Assembly: GCA_021827665.1 (NCBI GenBank) | Contig: JAKAUR010000028.1 | Location: 1-38,094, forward strand | DNA: 38,094 nt | Reading direction: 5' to 3' | Source: Microcaldota archaeon | GTDB lineage: Archaea > Micrarchaeota > Micrarchaeia > Micrarchaeales > Micrarchaeaceae | Part shown: positions 16,328-25,143 of the stretch, in pieces | Position numbering within the stretch: position 1 is the first letter of the stretch | Layout: each line of letters starts with the position of its first letter | The notes under the pieces: generated by a model | Database searches by the model: none | Seen by the model: the letters and a program-made list of their open reading frames with translations, nothing else | Told to the model about the DNA's origin: nothing | Translations under genes and position numbers: made by a program

Positions 16328-19300
16328 TCACTTTACCTCTACGCTTTCGGGCGCGACTATCTTGACTCCGAAAACGTTCGATTCTCCCTTGTTCTTGGCC
16401 ACCCCTATTGCAGTGTCTGCATACGATATGAGCGTGTCGTTATGGCTTACTACTACGAACTGTGAATTGGAGCTAAGCTGCTTTATGAGCGCCGATAGCT
16501 TCTTCGAGTTCTGCTTGTCCAGTGCGGTATCTATCTCGTCGAATATGTAAAACGACATAGGCCTGCACATGAGTATCGAGAATATCAACGTAAGCATGAG
16601 CATGGATTTTTCGCCTCCGGAAAGCCTCTCAACGTGTATGGGCCTCTTGCCTTCGTGCAGCTCGAATCCCAATCCTGAATTGAAAGTATCCCTGGGGTTG
16701 TCCAAGACTATCGAGCCCTCATTTTCAGGGAATACTGATTTGTACATGCTCTTGAACTTCTGGTTTACCATATTGAACGTGTCGTTGAAAACCTCGAGCT
16801 TCTTGGATTCCAGCTGACTTATCATCGACAGTATGGAATTCCTTTCGCTTTCCAAGGTCATTATCTTTTCCTGAACGCCGTTGACCTCCCTGCTCTTCTC
16901 CTCGTACATCTCCGGCGCGCGCATGTTGATGCTCCCCATCTTTTCAAGTTCTGACTTCAGGACGTAGAGCTCCTTCTCCATCTGGTCTATTTCTCCTTCT
17001 AACGGTTGTTGTCCCTCATAGCCGCTGAGCTCTGCCATCAGGTCCGAAAGCCTTGTCTGCAGCTGTCCTTTGTTGGCCTGCATCGCTATGGATTCCCTCT
17101 CAAGCCTGTCCTTTTCGCTAGACAGCTTGCCCTTCTCAAATCCGTTCTTCGTCATCTTGTCCTCTATCTTTTTTATCTCCTCATACATGCCTGCCGACTT
17201 CTTGTCGTGCGTCCTTATCGTTTCCTCAAGGGAATCTGCCTCCTTCCTGAGCTCCTTTATCTTTGCTTCAAGCTCGCTTGCGTTTTCCCTGCTTTTTCCA
17301 AGCCCGGTCTCCTTGTTCTTTATATCCTTCCCTAATTCCGAAACCCTGGCAGAGAGCAATTCGTTCTCCTTGACGATGGCAGCGTGCTGGGCCGTAGCCT
17401 TTTCGAATCTTTCCGACAGCTTCTTTGCAAGGGCTTCCTTCTCTACGCTTTCTTTCGCTCCAGCGTTCGCGAACCTGCCGCTTATCCTAGAATAAAGGGC
17501 CGAGCTCTCCTCCTTTACCGGGGCCATAAGGGCTTCGAGTTCCTGAAGCCTCTTCTCAGCGTTTTTGCTCGCCGCAGAATCCGAGGCCAAACCTTCTTCA
17601 ATCTCCCTTATCCTTTTTGTGATGTCAGCCTTTTCAGCCTCGGAATTTTTGAGCGATACTCTTATGTTCTCAAGCTCCATGGCGGAGCTCATTACAATGG
17701 TCTCTGACTTTCCGAACTTCTGCCTTGATTCCTCTTCCAATCCCTGTATGCTTTCGAGCTCATCCTTCAGGGTTTTTTCGCTATCCTCCGCAGACTTGAG
17801 CTCTGCGACAGCCTTTGCGTAATTGAAGCTTCTGGAAAAACCACCAGACACGACTCCCGACTGCTCGAGTATCTCACCTTCCATGGTTACGTACCTGTGC
17901 CTGCTGCCCTTGGCCACGGACTTTATGTCCCCTATGAGGTACGTATTTGAAAATATAAACTTGAAAGCGTTCGCGAACCTGCCATCGAATTCTATCAGGT
18001 CTATAAGCGGATCCCCTTCTCCGATGGGCTTTGTGTCCGTGTAGCTTATTATGTCCAAAGGTATGAATGACGCCCTCCCCAGCTTGTTTTCCCTCAATAT
18101 CTTCACCGCCTTGTCGGCGGTGCTTACCTTGTCAACCACAAAATAACTCAACCTAGCGCCAGCAGCGGCGTTGACCGCCTCTGCGTACCTCTCGTCGTAC
18201 TTGCAGAGTTCGGCCGCCCTTCCGTAAAATCCGTTTCCAAGCCTCTCCGCCAACACTCTTGCAGACCTGTTCGTGTCGCTGCCGTATGTAGCCAGGCTCT
18301 CCCTAAGCGATATCTTCCTTTCCGAGATCTGCGAAAGCTCTGCTTCTACGGCCTTTCTCCTAGACTTGAACCCTTCCAGCTCCGCCCTTGCCTCGGAAAG
18401 CTCCCTGTTTCCCTTGTTTGACGCTGCAGATATCTCCTGCTCGTTTTTCCTCAGCTGTTCGACTGATTTGGAAACCCTCTCGAGCTCCTGCTCGACGGAC
18501 TTCTTTTGGGATTCCAATCCGGAGATGCGCGTCATCGCCTGCATGTGCTCCCTGTTGACGGATTCCATCTCTGCCGAAAGTTTTTCTATGAGCTTCATCT
18601 TCTCCTCATATTCTTCTACGTCCCTTTTGCCCTCTGCAGATCCAGTGGCTCCCCTGCTCCTTTCGAGCTCTTTCCTCATTTCCGATATCTCAGCATCTAT
18701 GCCTGGCAGCTCCCTTCCATTAAGCTCCAGCTTGGCGTTCTGCTTTTCAAGCTCGGCCCTAAGCGTTTCTATCTCTTTTATTGCAGCTTCTGAAAACTGC
18801 GTCGAAGCCTTGAGCTCAGATTCTGCCACCGCCATTTTCATTTTCAGGGATTCGAGCTGCCTGTTGGAATCGTTTAGCTCCGACGATCTTTCGTTGAGCG
18901 CCTTCGCCTTCGCGCTCCTTTCGGCCGAAAGCCTTTCTCCTATGGAATCGAGCTCCAGTATTTTGGCGCCTATTTCGTTTATTGCCTTCTCCGATTGCGA
19001 GAGATTGTCTATTATGCCCTTGAGTTCTGCCTTTATGCTCTCGCTCCTCTTGTAAAGTATCGTGTAATTTATCTGCTTGGCCTTGGACGACATTGCAGAA
19101 TATTTTTCCGCTGCTTCCTTCTCCTTCTTAAGCTCCTCCAGGAATCCGAGCCTTTCTCCAAGAAGCGATTTGGTTTCAGTTATCTTTTCCTCGACCTTTT
19201 CGAGCTCCTTCTCTGAGGCCTCCTTTTTGTCGTCGAATTCTTTTATCCCTGCGGCTATGTCAATCAGGCCTCGCTTCTCCTTCGCGTTGAGGCTGAGGAG

Positions 19301-19726
19301 CCTCACTATTTCTCCTTGAGTTATCGTGTTGGTGTCGCTTATCATGCAATTGTTGGCCCTGAGATAGTCGCTTATCTCCTGCCTAGTCATGCGCTTTCCG
19401 TTGAGCCTGTGGCTTATCTTGCCGTTCGGCTTAATTATCCTAGTGACGGTGACCTCGTTGTCGCCCTTCAGGATTATGCTCACTGATGTTTTCTTGCCCT
19501 GCAGGTCCTTCCTCGGCGCGCCCAGGTCGCTCACAAGCTGCGATGCCGAAGTTACGCGCATCCTTCTTAGCGATCCCTCACCAAAAGCGAACAGCAGGGA
19601 GTCGCACACGTTCGATTTTCCCGAGCCGTTTGGCCCGACTATGCAGTTGAAGCCTCCGCTAAAACTTATCGTCGCGTTCCTGAAAGATTTGAAGTTGTGT
19701 AAAATTAGCTTTTCAAGGTAAAGCAT
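16328..19726 (-). CDS. smc: Chromosome segregation ATPase SMC
   Basis: 1132 residues, full length. Walker A GPNGSGKSN (31-39) is in the N-terminal head, followed by a long coiled coil. The hinge is at about 495-640 (GRAAELCKYDERYAEAVNAAAGARL, LGRASFIPLDI, GVVSGGF), then a second coiled coil, and a C-terminal head with signature LSGGEKSMLM and Walker B FYIFDEIDTALD. It acts as a homodimer in chromosome compaction; no kleisin partner (ScpA) is in the window. ATG 19726 has GGTG 6 nt upstream. It lies between the site-2 protease and signal peptidase on one strand. Confidence 0.97.
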   Translation of the reverse strand: MLYLEKLILHNFKSFRNATISFSGGFNCIVGPNGSGKSNVCDSLLFAFGEGSLRRMRVTSASQLVSDLGAPRKDLQGKKTSVSIILKGDNEVTVTRIIKPNGKISHRLNGKRMTRQEISDYLRANNCMISDTNTITQGEIVRLLSLNAKEKRGLIDIAAGIKEFDDKKEASEKELEKVEEKITETKSLLGERLGFLEELKKEKEAAEKYSAMSSKAKQINYTILYKRSESIKAELKGIIDNLSQSEKAINEIGAKILELDSIGERLSAERSAKAKALNERSSELNDSNRQLESLKMKMAVAESELKASTQFSEAAIKEIETLRAELEKQNAKLELNGRELPGIDAEISEMRKELERSRGATGSAEGKRDVEEYEEKMKLIEKLSAEMESVNREHMQAMTRISGLESQKKSVEQELERVSKSVEQLRKNEQEISAASNKGNRELSEARAELEGFKSRRKAVEAELSQISERKISLRESLATYGSDTNRSARVLAERLGNGFYGRAAELCKYDERYAEAVNAAAGARLSYFVVDKVSTADKAVKILRENKLGRASFIPLDIISYTDTKPIGEGDPLIDLIEFDGRFANAFKFIFSNTYLIGDIKSVAKGSRHRYVTMEGEILEQSGVVSGGFSRSFNYAKAVAELKSAEDSEKTLKDELESIQGLEEESRQKFGKSETIVMSSAMELENIRVSLKNSEAEKADITKRIREIEEGLASDSAASKNAEKRLQELEALMAPVKEESSALYSRISGRFANAGAKESVEKEALAKKLSERFEKATAQHAAIVKENELLSARVSELGKDIKNKETGLGKSRENASELEAKIKELRKEADSLEETIRTHDKKSAGMYEEIKKIEDKMTKNGFEKGKLSSEKDRLERESIAMQANKGQLQTRLSDLMAELSGYEGQQPLEGEIDQMEKELYVLKSELEKMGSINMRAPEMYEEKSREVNGVQEKIMTLESERNSILSMISQLESKKLEVFNDTFNMVNQKFKSMYKSVFPENEGSIVLDNPRDTFNSGLGFELHEGKRPIHVERLSGGEKSMLMLTLIFSILMCRPMSFYIFDEIDTALDKQNSKKLSALIKQLSSNSQFVVVSHNDTLISYADTAIGVAKNKGESNVFGVKIVAPESVEVK

Positions 19727-19751
19727 TGCCTACACCGTCGCCTAATAACTC

Positions 19752-20840
19752 TTAGCCTTTAACGTTTTTAGAGTTTCCCCTGGTGTGTGCTATATGCAGC
19801 GAAATCACCGACTCCATGTGCTGCATCTGCACTATGCCGATGAACTTGCCCCTTTTCATTACAGCAGCCACGCCAGCACCATCGCTCTGCATCTTGCTGT
19901 ACGCGCTGTATATCTGCTCGTTCGTGTCGAACTCGCTCAGCGGCATGCTGATCTTGCCCACGTCGATGTTGTTTAGCGGTGCTCCTGCCAGCATGTTCCT
20001 GGGCAGCCTCGACACTATGTAAATTTTCCCGTTCTCCCTGAAAAGGACAATATGGGTATGGCTTTTCATAACCGCCTTGTAAATGCCGTACAAATCTGGC
20101 CTTCCCTTGAGCATTGTGTAGTTCCTGCTTACCGCAGCGCCAACCTTGATGTCCTTGGTATACTCCTTAACATATGCGCCCTGCAGCTCGGCCTTCGCGC
20201 CGCCGTAGAGAAACACAGCTATGAAGACATCCCACAGCACTATGAATTCCTTATAAAGCAGCGAGTATCCATTTTCTACAGCCACGAAGGCTATCGTTCC
20301 TATGACGAACAGCACTATTATCGCATTGCTTATGTTGACCGTAAGCTTCGTCGCCGATAGGAAATCCCTCTTCTTCTCCAGCCAGCTCCTGAGGACCCTT
20401 CCTCCGTCCAATGGGAACCATGGGAGTATGTTGAATACCGCGAGCAGAAGGTTGAGTATGAACAGAAGCTGCACGAAAAGCTCTATGGTTCCTGCGGGTA
20501 TGAATATGACGGCAATCCCGAATATGAACGCGAGCAGGAAGCTCGAAACCGGGCCGGCTATGGCTATCATAAACTCAAGCCTCGGCGGCACCTCGTCCAT
20601 GTCTATCATGGAGCCGCCTCCGAGCGGGTAGAGTATTATCTTTTTCACGCTTATGTTGTTCCTTATGGCCGTCACGGAATGTGCAAGCTCGTGGAGGAAC
20701 ACGCAAACGAAGAGCAAGACGAATATTATGAACAGGTTCACGCTTATGGCCAGGGCTAGCAGCATCATTACTATGAAGGTCCAGTGCAGCTCTATGGGTA
20801 TGCCGTAAATGCTGCCTATGTTGGGCGAAGCTCCTGCCAT
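19752..20840 (-). CDS. Site-2 protease family intramembrane metalloprotease (M50)
   Basis: 362 residues with six or so membrane helices. The zinc site HELAH is at 50-54, and the third ligand motif FPLDGGR (Asp about 145) follows NILPW. A C-terminal region of about 120 residues is soluble and resembles degenerate CBS repeats. Such proteases cleave membrane-bound regulators; the target is unknown. ATG 20840 is probably close to the transcript start, because ATTATTATAG (minus strand, about 20870-20857) is a TATA element about 25 nt upstream. It is divergent from the phosphoesterase and heads the S2P-SMC-signal peptidase unit. Confidence 0.92.
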   Translation of the reverse strand: MAGASPNIGSIYGIPIELHWTFIVMMLLALAISVNLFIIFVLLFVCVFLHELAHSVTAIRNNISVKKIILYPLGGGSMIDMDEVPPRLEFMIAIAGPVSSFLLAFIFGIAVIFIPAGTIELFVQLLFILNLLLAVFNILPWFPLDGGRVLRSWLEKKRDFLSATKLTVNISNAIIVLFVIGTIAFVAVENGYSLLYKEFIVLWDVFIAVFLYGGAKAELQGAYVKEYTKDIKVGAAVSRNYTMLKGRPDLYGIYKAVMKSHTHIVLFRENGKIYIVSRLPRNMLAGAPLNNIDVGKISMPLSEFDTNEQIYSAYSKMQSDGAGVAAVMKRGKFIGIVQMQHMESVISLHIAHTRGNSKNVKG

Positions 20841-20949
20841 GGATTTGTTTCTGTTCCTATCTATAATAATATTTCTGTGTCTAAGCTATATCGGGAGCCG
20901 CAAAGGTTTCCAAGATGTTTGCACGTCGGAAAAACCCAGTTTTAGGGGA

Positions 20950-21741
20950 ATGCGTTTCATATACGGCGAGCCAGCCCTGCTGATAAGCGCAAAGGGCGGC
21001 GAATGGCTGGTAGTCGGCGACATACACATAGGTTCGGAACGCAGGATATCGGACAGGGGCATAAGGGTCTATAATCTTTGGGAGCAGATGTCCCGCAAGC
21101 TGCTGTCGCTAGCCGACACCTTTTCGGCCAAGGGCATAGTGCTTCTCGGCGACATAAAGGACAGCATACTCTATCCGGAATCCTGGGAGCAGAACGACAT
21201 CAGGCATTTCGCAAAATCGCTCTCCGGCCTAAAAGTGGTGGCTCTGAGGGGCAACCACGACGCACACATAGACGAGATAATGGGCATCGAGCTCAAGGAC
21301 GAGGTCATGCTCGGCGACTATGCGTTGCTCCACGGCAACAAATGGCCTTCCAAGGCTGCGATGTCTAAGAAGGCCTTGATTACTGGCCACAACCACATAG
21401 CGGTAAGGATAATAGATAAGAACGGAGGGGTCTACTCGGAAAAGGCTTGGCTCATAGCCGATATAAACGATAAGAATGCCAAGAGGTTCTATGCCTCTTT
21501 CAGGGCGAGCAAGCTCGTAGTTATGCCGGCATTCAATCCCCTGATACTCGGGACTGCCGTAGGTGCAGAAAGAAAAGACGAGGATAACATAAGCCCCCTG
21601 TTAAGGAACGGGGTTTTCGATTACGCGAACGCTGACATATATTCGATAGACGGCATATACATGGGCAAGGTAAATTCGCTCAGCTCAAGCTATGAGGCCC
21701 AGAGCAAGAAAACGGGAAAGAAAAGAAAGCTCAATCCCTGA
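20950..21741 (+). CDS. ICC-like metallophosphoesterase (COG1407-type)
   Basis: 263 residues. The calcineurin-like metal motifs are in order: VVGDIHIG, LLGDIKDS, LRGNHD, LLHGNKWP and ITGHNH. The archaeal COG1407 family begins like this protein, IYGEPALLI. I chose ATG 20950 (preceded by AGGGGA); an upstream ATG 20839 would add a hydrophobic stretch that overlaps the divergent promoter and is unlikely to be coding. Substrate unknown. The last 11 bases overlap rpoK convergently. The C-terminus is Lys/Arg-rich. Confidence 0.87.
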   Translation: MRFIYGEPALLISAKGGEWLVVGDIHIGSERRISDRGIRVYNLWEQMSRKLLSLADTFSAKGIVLLGDIKDSILYPESWEQNDIRHFAKSLSGLKVVALRGNHDAHIDEIMGIELKDEVMLGDYALLHGNKWPSKAAMSKKALITGHNHIAVRIIDKNGGVYSEKAWLIADINDKNAKRFYASFRASKLVVMPAFNPLILGTAVGAERKDEDNISPLLRNGVFDYANADIYSIDGIYMGKVNSLSSSYEAQSKKTGKKRKLNP

Positions 21742-21904
21742 TTATCGTTATGGGTATTACTCCCTTTTCGAATTCTATCTCTGCAAGGTCGAGCGGCTCG
21801 GTTATGCCCTCAGGTACCTTTATCAGCGGCGGCGCCCCGTGCGCAAGCTGAAGCGCTCTAGCGCCTACCACTCTTGCTTTTTCAAATTTTGTATATTCTT
21901 GCAT
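21731..21904 (-). CDS. rpoK: DNA-directed RNA polymerase subunit K (Rpo6)
   Basis: 57 residues, the normal size of archaeal Rpo6, equivalent to bacterial omega. It has YTKFEKARVVGARALQLAHGAPP and the ending LDLAEIEFEKGVIPITIIRD, both diagnostic. The start is ATG 21904, with GGTG and a 5-nt spacer (AGGGTGTACCAATG); the frame is open further upstream only because it runs into the preceding gene. It lies 10 nt behind the geranylgeranyl reductase gene, so the two share a transcript. Confidence 0.95.
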   Translation of the reverse strand: MQEYTKFEKARVVGARALQLAHGAPPLIKVPEGITEPLDLAEIEFEKGVIPITIIRD

Positions 21905-21914
21905 TGGTACACCC

Positions 21915-23366
21915 TCATATCGGGTTCGGCTTGAATCTCTCCTTGGCGTCGTGCATGCTCTTGTCAACCTTCTTGCGCCACTGTTCGAATCCACCCGGGC
22001 TTGACGGGTATTCCATGTAGATCGAGTTGAGCTCCTTCATTTTGTTGACCGCATAAACGAGGTCCCTGAATGCGCTTATGTTCTTTGTGCCTTTGAGCAC
22101 CATCGAGAATTTGGACATAAGGCTTAGCTCCGGCATGAGCCCGAGCGCGAGCTGGTTCGCTTCCTTTGTGCTAAGGAAGTTTTTGAAACCATAATCGATT
22201 ATGTCGTTGTTAAGGGACTGCAGGTAAATCCTCAGCACTTCAAGCCCTGCCGTCTTGTATCCGTATTCCTTGTTGAAATCGACATTGTACTGCCACAGGC
22301 CGTTAACGCTCGTATCGTTGGCTTCGACGGCCTTCGCCGCGTTTTCCCCTGCGAGTATTCCGGAGACCAATGCTGGGCCTATGCCTCCAGCGCTTATCGG
22401 GTTCGGCATCACCATGCTGTCGCCAGCTCCCATGTAACCGTCATATACGAGGCTCTCCATCTGCCTTCTTACCGCCACCGACCATATTCCCTTGCCGTTG
22501 TTGTCCTTGTTGAAAAGCTTGTATTCCTTGTTCTTTATGACCGGGTTCCAGGCTATGTACTGGTCTATGAGGTTCTGAAGCGTGTCGTTCCTGTTTAGCG
22601 CTTTGTTCCTTATGTCGAGGCTTCTCTTCTGGACTCCAAGGCCTATGTTTATCTTTCCGTCGCTCTTTGGGAATACCCATCCGTATCCTCCTGGAGCCAT
22701 GGTCTGGTTCAGGTGTATGAGCGCATTCTTCGGGTCGTAATACCTTTCGTCCTCGTGGTCAAGATCAAATTCTATTATATACCTGCCTGTGGATTCTATG
22801 TCGTCTATGTCTACGTTCTTTTCCACAAACCTGTTCTCAGGAAGGCGCCTTCTCAAAACTGTTGATATTCCGAGCGCATCTATGACAATTTTTGACTTGT
22901 ATATCGTGTGATTTTTTTCCTTGTCCTTGCCGAATATGCCCGCGACTTTGTTGTCCTCCAATACCGGGCCTTCTACCTCGAACTGCGTGACGTAGTTGGC
23001 TCCGTTCTTTATCGCTATGTCTCTCAGCTTCCTTTCAAATTCGGGCCTGTCAAGTACGTATCCAACTCCATCGAAAAGGAACCTGGATTCCAAATTCGGG
23101 GACAGGGCGTAAACTCCGTCTACCTTGACGTCAAGCTCGGGCTTCGAGAATGATATTCCTGTCTTGGATGTTATAAAGTCCAGGTGCGACCCGGCTACCG
23201 CATCCCCGCAGGTCCAGCCCCAGTTGTTCTTCCTTCCCACATTGTCAGGGTCGTTCCTGTCCAAAAGCAATACGCTGTGCCCCTTCTTGGCTGCAACGGC
23301 TGCCGCAAGATTTCCAGCCATGCCTGCTCCTGCTACAATTATGTCATAGGATTCCTTGGCTTCCAT
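21915..23366 (-). CDS. Geranylgeranyl reductase family flavoprotein (archaeal lipid saturation)
   Basis: An FAD enzyme that reduces isoprenoid double bonds of archaeal membrane lipid precursors. It has the dinucleotide fold VAGAGMAGNLAAAVAAKKG, NNWGWTCGDAV, GGYGWVFP (the conserved substrate-cavity motif) and GAGDSMVMPNPISAGGIGPALVSG. 483 residues from ATG 23366. The TATA-like CTAAATA at about 23399-23393 lies 25-30 nt upstream, so the mRNA is nearly leaderless; a longer reading from 23411 would cross this promoter. It precedes rpoK. Confidence 0.9.
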   Translation of the reverse strand: MEAKESYDIIVAGAGMAGNLAAAVAAKKGHSVLLLDRNDPDNVGRKNNWGWTCGDAVAGSHLDFITSKTGISFSKPELDVKVDGVYALSPNLESRFLFDGVGYVLDRPEFERKLRDIAIKNGANYVTQFEVEGPVLEDNKVAGIFGKDKEKNHTIYKSKIVIDALGISTVLRRRLPENRFVEKNVDIDDIESTGRYIIEFDLDHEDERYYDPKNALIHLNQTMAPGGYGWVFPKSDGKINIGLGVQKRSLDIRNKALNRNDTLQNLIDQYIAWNPVIKNKEYKLFNKDNNGKGIWSVAVRRQMESLVYDGYMGAGDSMVMPNPISAGGIGPALVSGILAGENAAKAVEANDTSVNGLWQYNVDFNKEYGYKTAGLEVLRIYLQSLNNDIIDYGFKNFLSTKEANQLALGLMPELSLMSKFSMVLKGTKNISAFRDLVYAVNKMKELNSIYMEYPSSPGGFEQWRKKVDKSMHDAKERFKPNPI

Positions 23367-23411
23367 ACTAAACACATATGCAAAATTAAGCGTATTTAGT
23401 TGTTTCTGCAA

Positions 23412-23671
23412 TCTATTTAAAGTTTCTTATTGGTTTTACATCCTGAATCAAGCTGCCCTGCAACATAACCTACTGCGCAATTCCCAATTGACAGCCGATC
23501 TTAACCAAAACGCAACTAAAAAGTTCCCCTATATCAAAAACGCGAAAAGCGAGGGATAGCTTATATATATCTTTCCTATTTTAAATATACTGCTATACCA
23601 AGGCTGCAGTAGTACCTACAGGTTTCTTGCGGTGCTATTTTGCAGTATGTAAGGCACAAAAGTTGATAACA
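23412..23671 (+). promoter_or_regulatory. Promoter and leader of the eL30-uS12-uS7-EF-2 operon
   Basis: TTATATATAT (23561-23570) and TTTAAATATA (23579-23588) are two strong TATA candidates. The leader contains TACTGC (23588-23593), which can pair with GCAGTA at either 23606-23611 or 23642-23647, giving alternative stems if transcription begins at the upstream site. The left 140 bases contain TATTTAAAG (23414-23422) and nothing else I recognise. Confidence 0.55.
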
Positions 23672-23974
23672 ATGGCAGATTTATCAAGCGAAATCAGGCT
23701 CGCCGTCGACAGCGGAGTCACGGCGCTGGGTCTCAACAGCGTCATAAAGTCGGTCAGGGACGCCAAGGCCAAGCTCATAGTCGTGGCCTCCAAAAACAAG
23801 GAGAGCACCATGCAGGACATAGCCCACATGGCCAAGGTAGCAAACGTGCCTCTGGAGATATTCGAAGGGAACCCAATGGAGCTCGGTGCCGTGTGCGGAA
23901 AGCCGTTCTCGGTGTCTGCTGTTTCAGTCATAGAGGAGGGAAACTCAAACATACTTAAAAGGGATAAAAAGTAA
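23672..23974 (+). CDS. rpl30e: Ribosomal protein eL30 (L30e)
   Basis: 100 residues of the L7Ae/L30e RNA-binding fold: LAVDSGVTALGLNSVIKSV, AKLIVVASKN, PLEIFEGNPMELGAVCGKPFSVSAVSVI. It is part of the large ribosomal subunit and the first gene of the translation operon. In many archaea eL30 is followed by nusA and then uS12; here uS12 follows after 14 nt and nusA is absent from the cluster. ATG 23672 is chosen because the eL30 family starts here; the open frame upstream is leader. Confidence 0.95.
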   Translation: MADLSSEIRLAVDSGVTALGLNSVIKSVRDAKAKLIVVASKNKESTMQDIAHMAKVANVPLEIFEGNPMELGAVCGKPFSVSAVSVIEEGNSNILKRDKK

Positions 23975-23988
23975 ACAAAGGGGATAAT

Positions 23989-24417
23989 TTGCCTAATGGA
24001 GAATTTGCCGCTAGAAAACTTGTGAAGCAGAGGAAGCACCAGCGCTTGCTGAAGAAATGGCTCAAGAGAAAGAAATTGAAGCTAAAGCAGAAGTACGATC
24101 CGATGGGAACGGTACCGAGGGCAAAGGGCCTGGTTCTCCAGAAGTTCGCAGTGGAGCAGAAGCAACCGCACTCCGGACAGATAAAATGTGTGAGAGTGCA
24201 GCTCATAAAGAACGGCAAAGTCGTAGGGGCATTCGTGCCTGGCGACGGGGCTGTCAACTACATAGACGAGCACGACGAAGTCACCATAGAAGGGCTGGGA
24301 GGTTCGCAGAGGGGCCAGATGGGCTGCATACCGGGAATGAAATACAAAGTGGTAGAGGTCAACGGCACCAACATGGTACAGATCATAAAGGGCAAGAAGG
24401 AGAAGCCTAAGAGATGA
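23989..24417 (+). CDS. rps12: Ribosomal protein uS12 (S12), divergent decoding loop
   Basis: 142 residues. It has the archaeal start (M)PNGEFAARKL (TTG codon 23989 with AGGGGAT upstream) and CVRVQLIKNGKVVGAFVPGDGAVNYIDEHDEVTIEGLGG, ending KEKPKR. The nearly universal decoding-centre loop KQPNSAIRK reads KQPHSGQIK, and the second loop, usually (G)DIPGV, reads GCIPGM, so the Asp that is modified in E. coli is Cys here. The protein is otherwise intact and sits in its conserved place before uS7. Confidence 0.96.
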   Translation: MPNGEFAARKLVKQRKHQRLLKKWLKRKKLKLKQKYDPMGTVPRAKGLVLQKFAVEQKQPHSGQIKCVRVQLIKNGKVVGAFVPGDGAVNYIDEHDEVTIEGLGGSQRGQMGCIPGMKYKVVEVNGTNMVQIIKGKKEKPKR

Positions 24418-24422
24418 TTTTT

Positions 24423-25130
24423 ATGGCAGAAGAAGAATCCAAGGAAGAGCACAGGAAAGAGCAGAAGAGGCCAGCAAAGAAGAAAGCGGCTCCAAAACGC
24501 AAGGCAGTCGCCACGTCCTCTTCAAGCACCGAGCACAGGCTTTTCAACAAGTACGACTACGGGGTTGAAATACAGGACCTCAGCCTCAAGAACTACATAA
24601 GCCTGAGCCCGGAGGAATTCCCGAGCTCATACAGGAGAACTAGCAAGAAGATGTTCTCGAAGGCGAACATAAACATAGTGGAAAGGCTGGAGAACGCGCT
24701 CATGAGGGGCGGAACCGGAAAGAAGGTAGGCGGCCGCGTAATAAGGACCGAGGGAAGGCTCCAGGGCAAGAAGCTCAAGGTCATGCACATAGTCGAGAAC
24801 GCATTTGACATCGTCAACGACCAGACAAAGCAGAATCCGCTTGAGGTTTTCATAAGGGCATTGGAGAACAGCGCCCCGATAGAAGATACTACAAGGATAA
24901 GGCAGGGAGGAACGGTTTCCAACATACCTGTGGACATAAGCGCCAGCAGGCGTCTGGATACTGCCCTAAGGAACATATCAACCGCTTCGATAATAGGCGC
25001 CTTCAACAACAAGAAGACGATCTCTGAGGCTCTGGCCAACGAGATAGTGCTGGCTGCCAACAACGACATAAACAGCTACGCTCTCAAGAGGAAGAACGAA
25101 ATCGAGCGCATGGCAAGGAGCGCGAAGTAA
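24423..25130 (+). CDS. rps7: Ribosomal protein uS7 (S7) with basic N-terminal extension
   Basis: 235 residues; the core starts near LFNKYDYGVEIQDLSLKNYI. RKxNIVERLxNALM-like and RGGTGKKVGG segments and the C-terminal NEIVLAANNDINSYALKRKNEIERMARSAK are typical of archaeal S7. The first 40 residues are a Lys/Glu/Ala/Ser-rich extension. ATG 24423 is preferred; ATG 24414 overlaps the uS12 stop (ATGA) and would add three residues, and either way the genes are coupled. Confidence 0.95.
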   Translation: MAEEESKEEHRKEQKRPAKKKAAPKRKAVATSSSSTEHRLFNKYDYGVEIQDLSLKNYISLSPEEFPSSYRRTSKKMFSKANINIVERLENALMRGGTGKKVGGRVIRTEGRLQGKKLKVMHIVENAFDIVNDQTKQNPLEVFIRALENSAPIEDTTRIRQGGTVSNIPVDISASRRLDTALRNISTASIIGAFNNKKTISEALANEIVLAANNDINSYALKRKNEIERMARSAK

Positions 25131-25143
25131 TCGGTGTTTTATA

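Noticed and set aside
18273-19055. 260-codon plus-strand frame, Ser-rich
   Set aside because: Complement of the SMC coiled coil (Glu/Lys codons read as Ser/Leu).
20809-20949. N-terminal membrane anchor on the phosphoesterase
   Set aside because: The segment covers the divergent promoter and precedes the family start; ATG 20950 is a better start.
21905-21994. Longer N-terminus for RpoK
   Set aside because: It overlaps the end of geranylgeranyl reductase; GGTG and the family length set the start at 21904.
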